Assembly: GCA_037783545.1 (NCBI GenBank)
Contig: JBBELK010000111.1
Coordinates: 558,001 to 622,000 of the forward strand
DNA: 64,000 nt
Direction of reading: 5' to 3'
Source of the DNA: Henricia sp. BOLD:AAB3569
Lineage: Eukaryota > Echinodermata > Asteroidea > Spinulosida > Echinasteridae
Under the pieces are notes generated by a model that was given only the letters and a program-made list of their open reading frames with translations, had not been told where the DNA came from and ran no database searches. Of the stretch, positions 55,700 to 64,000 are shown piece by piece (position 1 is the first letter of the stretch; every line of letters begins with the position of its first letter). The translations under genes and the position numbers were made by a program.

Positions 55700-56379
55700 T
55701 AAAGTCTGAAACCCGGTAACTTATTGCAGATTAGTCAGTAATTTGGCGAGGGTCCGTTTCTCGATTAGTAATGTTCCAATAGGTTAGTCAATTAATTAGT
55801 CATGAAAGAAAAAATAGTCAATTTATTTTACACATGCCGATGTACATTAGTCAACGGCCAATTGGTGAAGTTGTCAGTCAGTATAACTTAGTCTTTCACA
55901 AATATCAATTTGTCCTGAGAATTTTAAGAGTCGTATTGCAGTATTTTTAATTTGTCGTGCGCGAAAAAAAATCGTCAAATGACAAATCTGCTGCAATACG
56001 AACGATTTTCCGCATGACTGACTCATTTTTCCCGGTGTTTGACTAAATAAAGTTTTCAGTGAAGATACTTGTACAAACCTGCATCAAAAAGCCTAAAAAT
56101 AACGCTGAAAACGTGACCAAAAAGCCTAAAGATACACGTACAAAATTAAACCTGCATCAAAAAGTCTAACAAGACAGTTGTGCACCTACAGCAATAAATA
56201 CAAGACAGTTGTGCACCTACAGCAATACAAATACAGAGGTTAAAACCTCATTAACTACACATACAATATATTTTGCAAAGCTAAAAAATAAAAAGCATCA
56301 ACATAAAAAACAAGTTTATTATTTAAAAAACATTCATTTCTCTTTCACACATTAAAACCACAACTACAATATCAATAAA
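55700..56379 (+). mobile_element. Helentron 5' non-coding leader
   Basis: Contains TTAGTCA words (55730-55860), CCTGCATCAAAAAGCCTAA units (56080-56165) and two AAGACAGTTGTGCACCTACA units (56171, 56202), then an A-rich stretch to the ATG. The exact 5' terminus of the element was not located. The repeats tie it to the 34-36.8 kb block. Confidence 0.55.
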
Positions 56380-59300
56380 ATGCCTCGACGAAATGCAAGA
56401 TCTCAAGCGAAATGTAGTTCAATTTGTGCAAAAACAGCCAGAAATGCAACAAACATCTCATCTGACCATCTAGTGTTACCACACTTCAATCAAATAATAT
56501 GTGGAAACTTCCACCAAGGAGATCCATCCCAGTTTCCTGTTGAATCAGTGGGCCGTCAGTGTTCCTGCAATGCTCTTACTATGCTTGCTTATGTGCAAAC
56601 TCAAGATACATGTATCAACACGCATGACATTGATAAAGTGTTACAACATGGTGATAGTTTGTATCGGTCTGTAGCTCCACATTTAAACCTCCCTACATCT
56701 TTTCAAGATATTGACAATATTATCTCTTACATGTTTTCACTAAATGCATCTTTGCATTTACCCAAGTCAACAATAATAGAAATTAGACCCATCAAAATAA
56801 ACTGTCCAAATTTACAACCTTTACAATCACAACGTTCATCTGATAACGACTCAACAGAAATCGAACTGTCCATTGCGCATAAGGACCTTATAACTCCAAA
56901 CCGAACAACTCCTCAGCACCCAAATCAGGTGAATGTAGATGTTACTGCATGTCAAATTGACAATACTATCAAAGAAAACAACCATCCAACAGATGATGGT
57001 CCATTACACATTAACAAATCAACAGACAAATACGAAACCAGGTTTACTCGTTGGTTTAGATCTCTTTCTTTAGAAGCCAAGGAAACATATTTAGCTCACA
57101 AGCGACAAAAAGCACATGACAGGTATAGGTATGATGACCACTTGCAAGCAACTTCAAAACGAAAAGCTCAAAACGATTACAAATCTCCACAAAAAAGAGC
57201 TAGAAAAAAACAACAAGCAAAAGATCAAGCGCAAGCAGACTATGCAATTCCTGAAAAAAGAGCTAGGAAAAAACAACAGGCAAAAGATCGAGCGCAAGCA
57301 GACTATGCAACTCCCAAAAAAAGAGCTAAGAAAAAACAACAAGCAAAAAATCAAGCGCAAGCAGACTACGCAACTCCCGAAAAAAGAGCTAAGAAAAAAC
57401 AACAAGCAAAAGATCAAGCGCAAGCAGACTATGCAACTCCTGAAAGAAGAGCTAAGAAAAAACAACAAGCAAAAGATAAAGCGCAAGCAGACTATGCAAC
57501 TCCTGAAAAAAGAGCTAGGAAAAAACAACAAGCAAAAGATAAAGCGCAAGCAGACAATGCAACTCCTGAACAAAGAGCTAGGAAAAAACAACAAGCAAAA
57601 CATAAAGCGCAAGCAGACTATGCAACTCCTGAAAAAAGAGCTAGGAAAAAAAGACAAACCAAAAATAAAGCGCAAGCAGACTATGCAACTCCTGAAAAAA
57701 GAGCTAGGAAAAAAGAACAAGCAAAAGATCGAGCGCAAGCAGACTATGCAACTCCCGAAAAAAGAGCTAAGAAAAAACAACAAGCAAAAGATCAAGCGCA
57801 AGCAGACTATGCAACTCCCGAAAAACGAGCTAGGAAAAAGCAACAAGCAAAAGATCAAGCTCGACTGAAGTATGCAAATCCAGAAAAACGAACAACAATA
57901 ATAACAAAAGTAAAGAAGAATTCCATAAAAAAGAAGACTTCCATAGAAAACGTTATAAAAACCTTCCAAACATCTTGCAAAAGAGATCAACTTGTGTACA
58001 TCTGTCTAGTATGCAACCGTATCTTCTTCAAAAAGCAAGTAAAATCATTCAACAAATCAAAGTATGACAGACAGATACTTTTAAAAGTACTACCTCCAGA
58101 AAGAAATTACGAAAGCTTACCTTCCAATAACACATGGATATGCTATACTTGTCTTAACAACATATCGAAACATCGTGTTCCAGTATTAGCAACTACAAAC
58201 AAACTTTGTGTACATGATCAGCCTTTTGAACTAAATCAGTTGAACATGCTAGAAAGACATCTAATTTCTCCTTCCATTGCATTCATGAAAATAATACCCT
58301 TAATAAAAGGTTCACAAAAAGGAATTCATGGTCAAGTTGTGTGTGTCAAATCGGATGTAGATAGTATTGCACAACACTTACCAAGGCTTCCTACCGATGA
58401 AAGCCTGGTAAGAGTCAAACTAAAAAGGAAACTACAATACAAAGGCCACCATATGTGCCAAGATGTCAATCCTGCCAAAATACGACAAGCACTACAATGG
58501 TTAAAAATGAATAATCCATTGTATAATAATATTCACATCGACTTCCAAGAATTTGATGAGCTTTTAAATGATGAACTAATTAATAGCGACTACTCTCAAC
58601 AAAATGTCACCGAACAACATGCTGAGCGTACATCTACCAATGCAACACCAACTGATATCCATCAAGATTGGCCCTCTGCCAATATTACAGATCAGTCTGA
58701 TTTTGAAATTAGCTCATCAAATCACCAAAATCATGACGACAAATCCAAAGTGGATGCCAATGACAATGTTGATCAGTCTCCACCTGATGCTAAAGGCAAC
58801 ATACACCAAGTTCAAAACGACGATGTTACAAATACATCAGCCCCTCTCTGTTCATTCTTGCATCCAATTGACTTTGCCCAGTATTTTGCAGATAAACATG
58901 ATACTACGATTCTGGCATTAGCTCCAGCGGAAGGCAATTATCCAAACAAAGTATTGAGCATGGAAGCAAAATCTTTTCCTGTAGAGTTCCCTAATGCTAC
59001 AAACACAAATGACAGTGAAAGAGACCAGAAGCTTTCACCCTCAAGGTATTTCAATGCCAGATTGTTCTCAGCTGACAACAGATTTGCAAGTAATCCAGAA
59101 TATATATTTTTTGCTCAATATGCAAAGGAACTCAACATGATCAATTCCAATATATCTATAGCCCTGAGGATAGGAACGCCAAAGACTACAGATGGTCGAC
59201 CAATCACTGCATCTATGCTAACAAACCATGATAAAGTTAGGGAACTCATACAACGAGATGAAGGTTACCGATTCCTTACCCAAATTAGAGGTACACCTGC

Positions 59301-62300
59301 CTTCTGGGAAAAATCCAAGAAAGACCTATTTGCAATGATTCGCCAATTAGGGATTCCCACATTCTTCCTGACATTTAGTGCTGCTGACAGACGATGGATT
59401 GAAATAGACAATGCAATACTTATTCAGCAAGGCCAACAACCATTGACAACTAAACAACACAAACAAATGACTTGGGAACATCATTGTCGAATTATCATGT
59501 CAAATCCTGTAACAGCATCCAGAATGTTTCAACACAGAGTAGACACTTTCATCAAGGATGTCATACTGTCACCGGCAAACCCAATAGGACCAGTCAAAGA
59601 CTATTACTACAGAACAGAATTTCAACAAAGAGGATGGCCTCATATTCATATGGTTGCATGGATACAAAATGCACCAAAGGTTGACGACAACAGTGACCAA
59701 GAAATCACAAACTTTGTAGACAAATACATATCTTGTCAAATATCGTCAGAAGAAGATGCTGAATTGCATGAAATAGTAAGTAGTGTTCAAGTTCACTCCA
59801 AAAGCCACACCAAGTCATGCAGAAAGACCGGCAAAGTATGTAGATACAACTTTCCACATCCTCCATCTAACCGCACATTTGTTTGTAGATCAAACAAGTC
59901 ATTACAAGAAGACAACCATTCTGCTAGCAACCACAAAGATAAGTTAGCTGAAGAAGAAAGAGCAAAACAAAAACTAAAGAAAATCAAAGATCTCCTTATA
60001 GATGAAGATAAAACATTTGAAGGAGTACAGCAACTTCTTAGTGCAGCAGGAACCACACAAGCAGAATTCGAAACAAACGTGAGCATTCTTTCGAAAAGGC
60101 CACAAATCTATCTAAAACGACGAATATGTGATCAGTGGGTAAATAATTACAATCCACATTTGTTACGCGGCTGGAATGGAAATATGGACATACAAATGGT
60201 ACTCGATGCCTACGCGTGCATCATGTACATACTATCGTATATCACCAAAGCAGAAAGGGAGATGGGTGATCTTCTAAAACATGCACAAAAAGAAGCACAC
60301 GAAGGAAACGTTGAAGGTATTAGTCAACTAAAAAAACTGGGAAGTGTGTATTTACAGAACAGAGAAATCAGTGTCATGAATGCAATTTATCTAACATGTA
60401 GTATGCCCTTGCAAAAGAACACACGAAAAGTTCTTTTCATACAGACAGACTTGGACGGACATAAGATTTCATTGCCCCTGAAATTGTTACAGAAGAATAA
60501 AGGCGATACTGATTCTGTATGGCAACCTACGAAAATAGACAAATATCTTGCTAGGCCAACAACTGAGAAATTCAACAACATGTGCATGGCTATCTTTTTC
60601 TCACACTATAACATATGTTCCAGCAAAAGTAGTGCAGACAATATGGATGAACAAGAATGTAATGATTCTTTTGAAGATCATAGTCAATACACACAACTCT
60701 CAAAAAATCTTGGACAAGTCAAAGAAAGAAGAGGAAAGTCTGCAATCATACGTTATCCAAAAATATCCGCCAAAAAAGACAGTGAACGGTACCACATGAA
60801 CATGCTCCGTTTATACCTGCCTCATCGTACTGAGCAACTAAAACCAGACAATTACAGCACCTATGAAAGTTACCACATGACTGGCTTTGAAACAATCAAC
60901 AGTGAGACATTTCCTGTAATACAAATTGTTCATCAAAACATGAAAGAATTCGAACCACAAACACACGAACTAGATGATGCATGGGAAGAACTTCAACAAC
61001 CCGCAAACTTTGAAGATGCATGGGCATCTATTGCTCCACAAACTGAACAAGAGCGACATGGTGACTTGATGGACGCCACTACTATAGACACTGAAGATAA
61101 CTTTCATGACATAGAAATACCAGAACTAAATCAACATACATTACGTGTATATGATCAAAAACATGATTGTCACATACAAACTACTGACAAAGAGTATACA
61201 GATGAACAAATGGTCTCAATGTTAAGAGAACTTAATGAAAAACAACATCAACTCTTTAACCATGTTTACAAGTGGTGCAAAGAAAAGGTCAACGATTACA
61301 CTCTGCATCCATTTCACATCTTTCTAACGGGAGGGGCAGGAACAGGAAAGTCCCATCTAATCAAATGTATCAATCACTTTGCTCAAAAGACATTTGCACA
61401 GTTAACTGATTCAGCTGATGATATAACAGTATTGGTAGTAGCTCACACAGGAACTGCAGCATTCAACATTTCTGGACAAACAATCTGTTCAGCATTCAAA
61501 ATCAGTCCAAGAGCATCAGCAAACTACACTCCTCTTGCAGAAGCTTCTTTGAACACTCTACGTATAATATTTCAACATCTCCAGCTACTAATTATCGATG
61601 AGATATCAATGGTCACTGCAAAGCAATTAGAATACATACATGGCCGACTCCAGCAAATCAAAGGAACATCAGTTAGCTCATTTTTTGGCAACGTAGCTGT
61701 TTTGGCAGTTGGAGACTTCTACCAGTTACCACCCATAAATCCGCCAAGACCAATATGCTTTCCTCACAAACACATCCTCAATGATCTGTGGAACCCCCTT
61801 TTTCATATATGGGAACTAACACAAATAATGCGACAACAAGATGATCTGGTATTTGCACAAATGCTAAACCGACTTCGGGTTCGACAAAAAACTGACAAAC
61901 TGCAAAATGCAGATGAACAGCTCTTAATGTCTCGAATGCTGACTCCAAGACTGTTGGCTCCAAGCGATGCATTGCATATCTATGCTCGAAATGCAGATGT
62001 TGACCATCACAATGAAAGCATGCTGAAATCACTAAATACACAGACTCATTGTATCAAAGCCATTGATACAGACCAAATCCATGGACAAACTCGAACATGT
62101 GCAACTCCACACAAAACCAACAGAAACGACACAAGTCTAGTACCTGAACTACTTCTAGCAGTGGGGGCAAGAGCCATGCTTATTACAAATATCAATGTAG
62201 ATGATGGCCTATCCAATGGTGTATCTGGCATAATCAAGGGCATAAGTTTCGGGAACTTTTCTAACATGCCAAATGCTGTGTTTGTTCAGTTTGACAGCCC

Positions 62301-62967
62301 ACGCATTGGTATAAAATCTCGAGCTTCACAAGCAATGCCTCCTCAATATTCAACATGTGTTGCCATAACACCCCAGAAAGTCACCTTTCAACTGATAAAT
62401 AAAACTTGCACTACTACAAGACAACAAATTCCATTAAAACTAGCATGGGCTGTAACAGTTCACAAAGTTCAGGGTCAGACAACTCATCAGGCTGTAATTT
62501 CAATGAAACATCATACAAAAGCAATGGCTTATGTAGCCCTCAGTCGCGTCACTCATCTCAGTGGAATGTATCTGATTGACTATGACTCTGACAACATTTT
62601 CTGTGACAAAGGCATTGCCAACGAAATTGCAAAAATGTCAATTTGTGATGTATCACCATCAAATCCTCTCAGCAATGTAGACTTCTCCAACAACTTTGTC
62701 GTTGCTCACCATAATGTTCAGAGTCTATGTAAACACATTGATGACATTCGCTCTGATTACGAGCTTTGCAAAGCACATGTCATCTGCATTTCTGAAACGT
62801 GGCTTTCATCAAACAGTAACCTGCATGCCTTAACAATCAATGGATACAGTATTGTGCAACCGTCGGAGTATGTAGGCAGAGGAAGAGGAGTAGCCATGTA
62901 TGTAAAGGAGTCAATTCAGTACAGTATAAAACCTTTTCAAGCAGACAACTGTGATATACTTGTGTGA
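56380..62967 (+). CDS. Helentron Rep/helicase polyprotein, C-terminally truncated
   Basis: 2195 codons without interruption, with domains in order. (1) A cysteine-protease-like head (about residues 35-130) with VGRQCSCNALTML (C61) and GDSLY, resembling the herpesvirus-tegument/OTU-type peptidases seen in such elements. (2) A basic 21-residue repeat region (about 265-505). (3) Two CxxC pairs (about 541, 587) and a DUF6570-like part. (4) A Helitron Rep domain with HIH (1088-1090) and Y1283-x3-Y1287-x2-K1290. (5) A PIF1-type helicase with GGAGTGKS (1651-1658), DE (1740-1741), GDFYQLPP and AYVALSRVT. (6) The start of an APE-like endonuclease (HHNVQS, CISETWLS). Known role: rolling-circle transposition by strand nicking and unwinding. 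The endonuclease stops after about 90 residues because an LTR (62961) interrupts it; the last codons belong to the LTR. Confidence 0.93.
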   Translation: MPRRNARSQAKCSSICAKTARNATNISSDHLVLPHFNQIICGNFHQGDPSQFPVESVGRQCSCNALTMLAYVQTQDTCINTHDIDKVLQHGDSLYRSVAPHLNLPTSFQDIDNIISYMFSLNASLHLPKSTIIEIRPIKINCPNLQPLQSQRSSDNDSTEIELSIAHKDLITPNRTTPQHPNQVNVDVTACQIDNTIKENNHPTDDGPLHINKSTDKYETRFTRWFRSLSLEAKETYLAHKRQKAHDRYRYDDHLQATSKRKAQNDYKSPQKRARKKQQAKDQAQADYAIPEKRARKKQQAKDRAQADYATPKKRAKKKQQAKNQAQADYATPEKRAKKKQQAKDQAQADYATPERRAKKKQQAKDKAQADYATPEKRARKKQQAKDKAQADNATPEQRARKKQQAKHKAQADYATPEKRARKKRQTKNKAQADYATPEKRARKKEQAKDRAQADYATPEKRAKKKQQAKDQAQADYATPEKRARKKQQAKDQARLKYANPEKRTTIITKVKKNSIKKKTSIENVIKTFQTSCKRDQLVYICLVCNRIFFKKQVKSFNKSKYDRQILLKVLPPERNYESLPSNNTWICYTCLNNISKHRVPVLATTNKLCVHDQPFELNQLNMLERHLISPSIAFMKIIPLIKGSQKGIHGQVVCVKSDVDSIAQHLPRLPTDESLVRVKLKRKLQYKGHHMCQDVNPAKIRQALQWLKMNNPLYNNIHIDFQEFDELLNDELINSDYSQQNVTEQHAERTSTNATPTDIHQDWPSANITDQSDFEISSSNHQNHDDKSKVDANDNVDQSPPDAKGNIHQVQNDDVTNTSAPLCSFLHPIDFAQYFADKHDTTILALAPAEGNYPNKVLSMEAKSFPVEFPNATNTNDSERDQKLSPSRYFNARLFSADNRFASNPEYIFFAQYAKELNMINSNISIALRIGTPKTTDGRPITASMLTNHDKVRELIQRDEGYRFLTQIRGTPAFWEKSKKDLFAMIRQLGIPTFFLTFSAADRRWIEIDNAILIQQGQQPLTTKQHKQMTWEHHCRIIMSNPVTASRMFQHRVDTFIKDVILSPANPIGPVKDYYYRTEFQQRGWPHIHMVAWIQNAPKVDDNSDQEITNFVDKYISCQISSEEDAELHEIVSSVQVHSKSHTKSCRKTGKVCRYNFPHPPSNRTFVCRSNKSLQEDNHSASNHKDKLAEEERAKQKLKKIKDLLIDEDKTFEGVQQLLSAAGTTQAEFETNVSILSKRPQIYLKRRICDQWVNNYNPHLLRGWNGNMDIQMVLDAYACIMYILSYITKAEREMGDLLKHAQKEAHEGNVEGISQLKKLGSVYLQNREISVMNAIYLTCSMPLQKNTRKVLFIQTDLDGHKISLPLKLLQKNKGDTDSVWQPTKIDKYLARPTTEKFNNMCMAIFFSHYNICSSKSSADNMDEQECNDSFEDHSQYTQLSKNLGQVKERRGKSAIIRYPKISAKKDSERYHMNMLRLYLPHRTEQLKPDNYSTYESYHMTGFETINSETFPVIQIVHQNMKEFEPQTHELDDAWEELQQPANFEDAWASIAPQTEQERHGDLMDATTIDTEDNFHDIEIPELNQHTLRVYDQKHDCHIQTTDKEYTDEQMVSMLRELNEKQHQLFNHVYKWCKEKVNDYTLHPFHIFLTGGAGTGKSHLIKCINHFAQKTFAQLTDSADDITVLVVAHTGTAAFNISGQTICSAFKISPRASANYTPLAEASLNTLRIIFQHLQLLIIDEISMVTAKQLEYIHGRLQQIKGTSVSSFFGNVAVLAVGDFYQLPPINPPRPICFPHKHILNDLWNPLFHIWELTQIMRQQDDLVFAQMLNRLRVRQKTDKLQNADEQLLMSRMLTPRLLAPSDALHIYARNADVDHHNESMLKSLNTQTHCIKAIDTDQIHGQTRTCATPHKTNRNDTSLVPELLLAVGARAMLITNINVDDGLSNGVSGIIKGISFGNFSNMPNAVFVQFDSPRIGIKSRASQAMPPQYSTCVAITPQKVTFQLINKTCTTTRQQIPLKLAWAVTVHKVQGQTTHQAVISMKHHTKAMAYVALSRVTHLSGMYLIDYDSDNIFCDKGIANEIAKMSICDVSPSNPLSNVDFSNNFVVAHHNVQSLCKHIDDIRSDYELCKAHVICISETWLSSNSNLHALTINGYSIVQPSEYVGRGRGVAMYVKESIQYSIKPFQADNCDILV
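57180..57895 (+). repeat. 63-bp coding repeat, about 11 units, in the Helentron protein
   Basis: Each unit encodes about AQADYATPEKRARKKQQAKD, 21 residues including the variable last one. Lys/Arg alternate at several positions (R/K, Q/R, D/N/H/K), and the first and last units are the most diverged. The region is highly basic and probably helical, possibly binding nucleic acid (inference). Other frames are also open because of the period. Confidence 0.9.
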
Positions 62968-63921
62968 CGCCCACACCCTTTTGGGGGTGCGGTCGTCGGA
63001 CGGCACGACCGGAACGTCCCTGAGCGGTAGAAACGCGTCCGTTGGGATGGAAATATACCGTACCAGTATTGGTTGCAGTATTTGGGGTAATTAACTGAAC
63101 AGTATATGAGTAATGGATGCGATGAAGTAACGTAGTAAACGCCTTGAGCGAAGACTAGTATGATTTATGTGATTTGCTAATGACTTCACTTTGCCCTTAG
63201 GTCTTGATAGAGGGCGTCCTTAATTAGCTTAATTAGCGGTGACGATTCTTTATTAGTTAACCCACAGGGGCTCAGACTCAGGTCAATAGGGGGGCGCTCT
63301 GCAGACAGAACACATGCATAGACCACCCGGACTAAAGGCTTAGTTTGAATACCGCACACACACTTAGAGCAGTGTGCCAAACTAGCGTATTACGGGAGCC
63401 AGTGCCTTTAAGCTCTGGGATATGACGTCACCCGTCCACGCCTTGCAACCGACAATGCATAGGCACGGGTATCGTTCCCAGACTTCTCTAGTGTTCCTGG
63501 ATACGGAACACTACACCACACGTAGGCTTCAGCCGTACTAATACGTCCTGGCTATCTGATGCACGGTTGTTATCCTTACCAGCAATCAGGAATACAGCCC
63601 AACTATAGCGTTGTACAGTCCTTTAATCAGGATCTAGCAGTTGTGGGCTCGACGCTGCACAGCATCGAACTGAACCAAGCTCTCTCTGTACGCGACTTAT
63701 ATAGATGCCTTGCGGACACCGTATAACACACACAAAATACCCCGCACGTCAGTCACATACACAGTGACCGTCACGGACCAATCAGCGCGCACCGGGGAGG
63801 TGCTTCACGGCTGCTGTATTGGAACTACATGGTGTGTGTGAACTGTGCCGTGTGCACAATCTGTGTGCGCTCCCTTTTTAGGCGGCCCGCAGCAATCCAT
63901 ATACCCCTGCCGCGTTACACA
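62961..63921. repeat. LTR of a retroelement inserted in the Helentron
   Basis: About 961 bp beginning TGTGTGACGC and ending GCGTTACACA, near-perfect TG...CA termini. A TATATA word lies near 63699. It interrupts the endonuclease region of the Helentron, so it is younger than that copy. The sequence after 63921 does not resume Helentron coding and shows no duplicated flank, so this is probably one LTR of an element continuing to the right. The family is uncertain, perhaps Gypsy-like. Confidence 0.65.
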
Positions 63922-64000
63922 GCCTCCTGACAGGCCTGGATGTCCTCATTCAGATTAGCCGGAAATCATAAATTAACGCGACAGTGATTTTTAATTAGAT
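63922..64000. other. Window end, probably retroelement interior
   Basis: 79 bp beginning GCCTCCTGACAGGCCTGGAT, which would be the internal leader of the LTR element. No primer-binding site could be matched confidently. Confidence 0.3.

Noticed and set aside
57116-57990. 250-aa plus-strand and 278-aa minus-strand ORFs over the Helentron repeat
   Set aside because: Shadows of the 63-bp coding repeat. The main frame continues for thousands of bases with recognised domains.
63186-63380. 64-codon minus-strand ORF inside the LTR
   Set aside because: Lies wholly within the LTR and resembles nothing.

Overview
The window is animal genomic DNA dominated by transposable elements. Introns, LINE, BEL/Pao and Helentron proteins, many foldback/MITE elements and recurrent TACATGTA and AGGCCTA words suggest a marine invertebrate, perhaps an echinoderm or a related deuterostome. 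The species cannot be fixed from the sequence, and nothing prokaryotic is visible.

Layout. 1-5060: 3' part of a BEL/Pao LTR retroelement, running in from the left edge. 5304-8282: an intact, intronless 992-codon gene with transposase-like landmarks. 8283-13280: non-coding DNA with small MITEs and tandem duplications. 13285-16098: a 5'-truncated non-LTR retrotransposon on the minus strand. 16099-20131: mostly featureless DNA with one exon-like segment. 20132-23357: a rearranged mosaic of a LINE ORF1, a reverse-transcriptase fragment and a pair of inverted 0.5-kb blocks. 23358-34100: a field of foldback elements, minisatellites and hairpins, with faint plus-strand coding-like segments at 26.9 and 29.4 kb. 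34120-36835: tandem-repeat DNA that shares motifs with the leader of the Helentron 20 kb away.

36857-49059 (minus strand) is the most gene-like part. A spliced gene of the SAMD3-like family has seven exons whose splice sites and reading phases all agree. Directly upstream, on the same strand, lies a frameshifted open reading frame of a C2H2-finger, transposase-like family that is multicopy in fish and marine invertebrates. The adjacency raises the possibility that the two are parts of one mobile unit or share a promoter.

49060-55400 holds large palindromes, including a 27-bp G-rich minisatellite bracketed by two inverted copies of one MITE, and a 0.6-kb palindrome centred on a small MITE. 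Two other copies of that MITE (26.7 and 32.2 kb) have perfect 9-bp target duplications. 55.7-62.96 kb is a Helentron with a 2195-codon Rep/helicase protein. Its C-terminal endonuclease is interrupted by an LTR (62961-63921) of a retroelement that probably continues beyond the window.

Only the SAMD3-like gene, and possibly the 992-codon gene, look like candidates for working host or domesticated genes. The rest is mobile DNA of several ages inserted into and beside itself.
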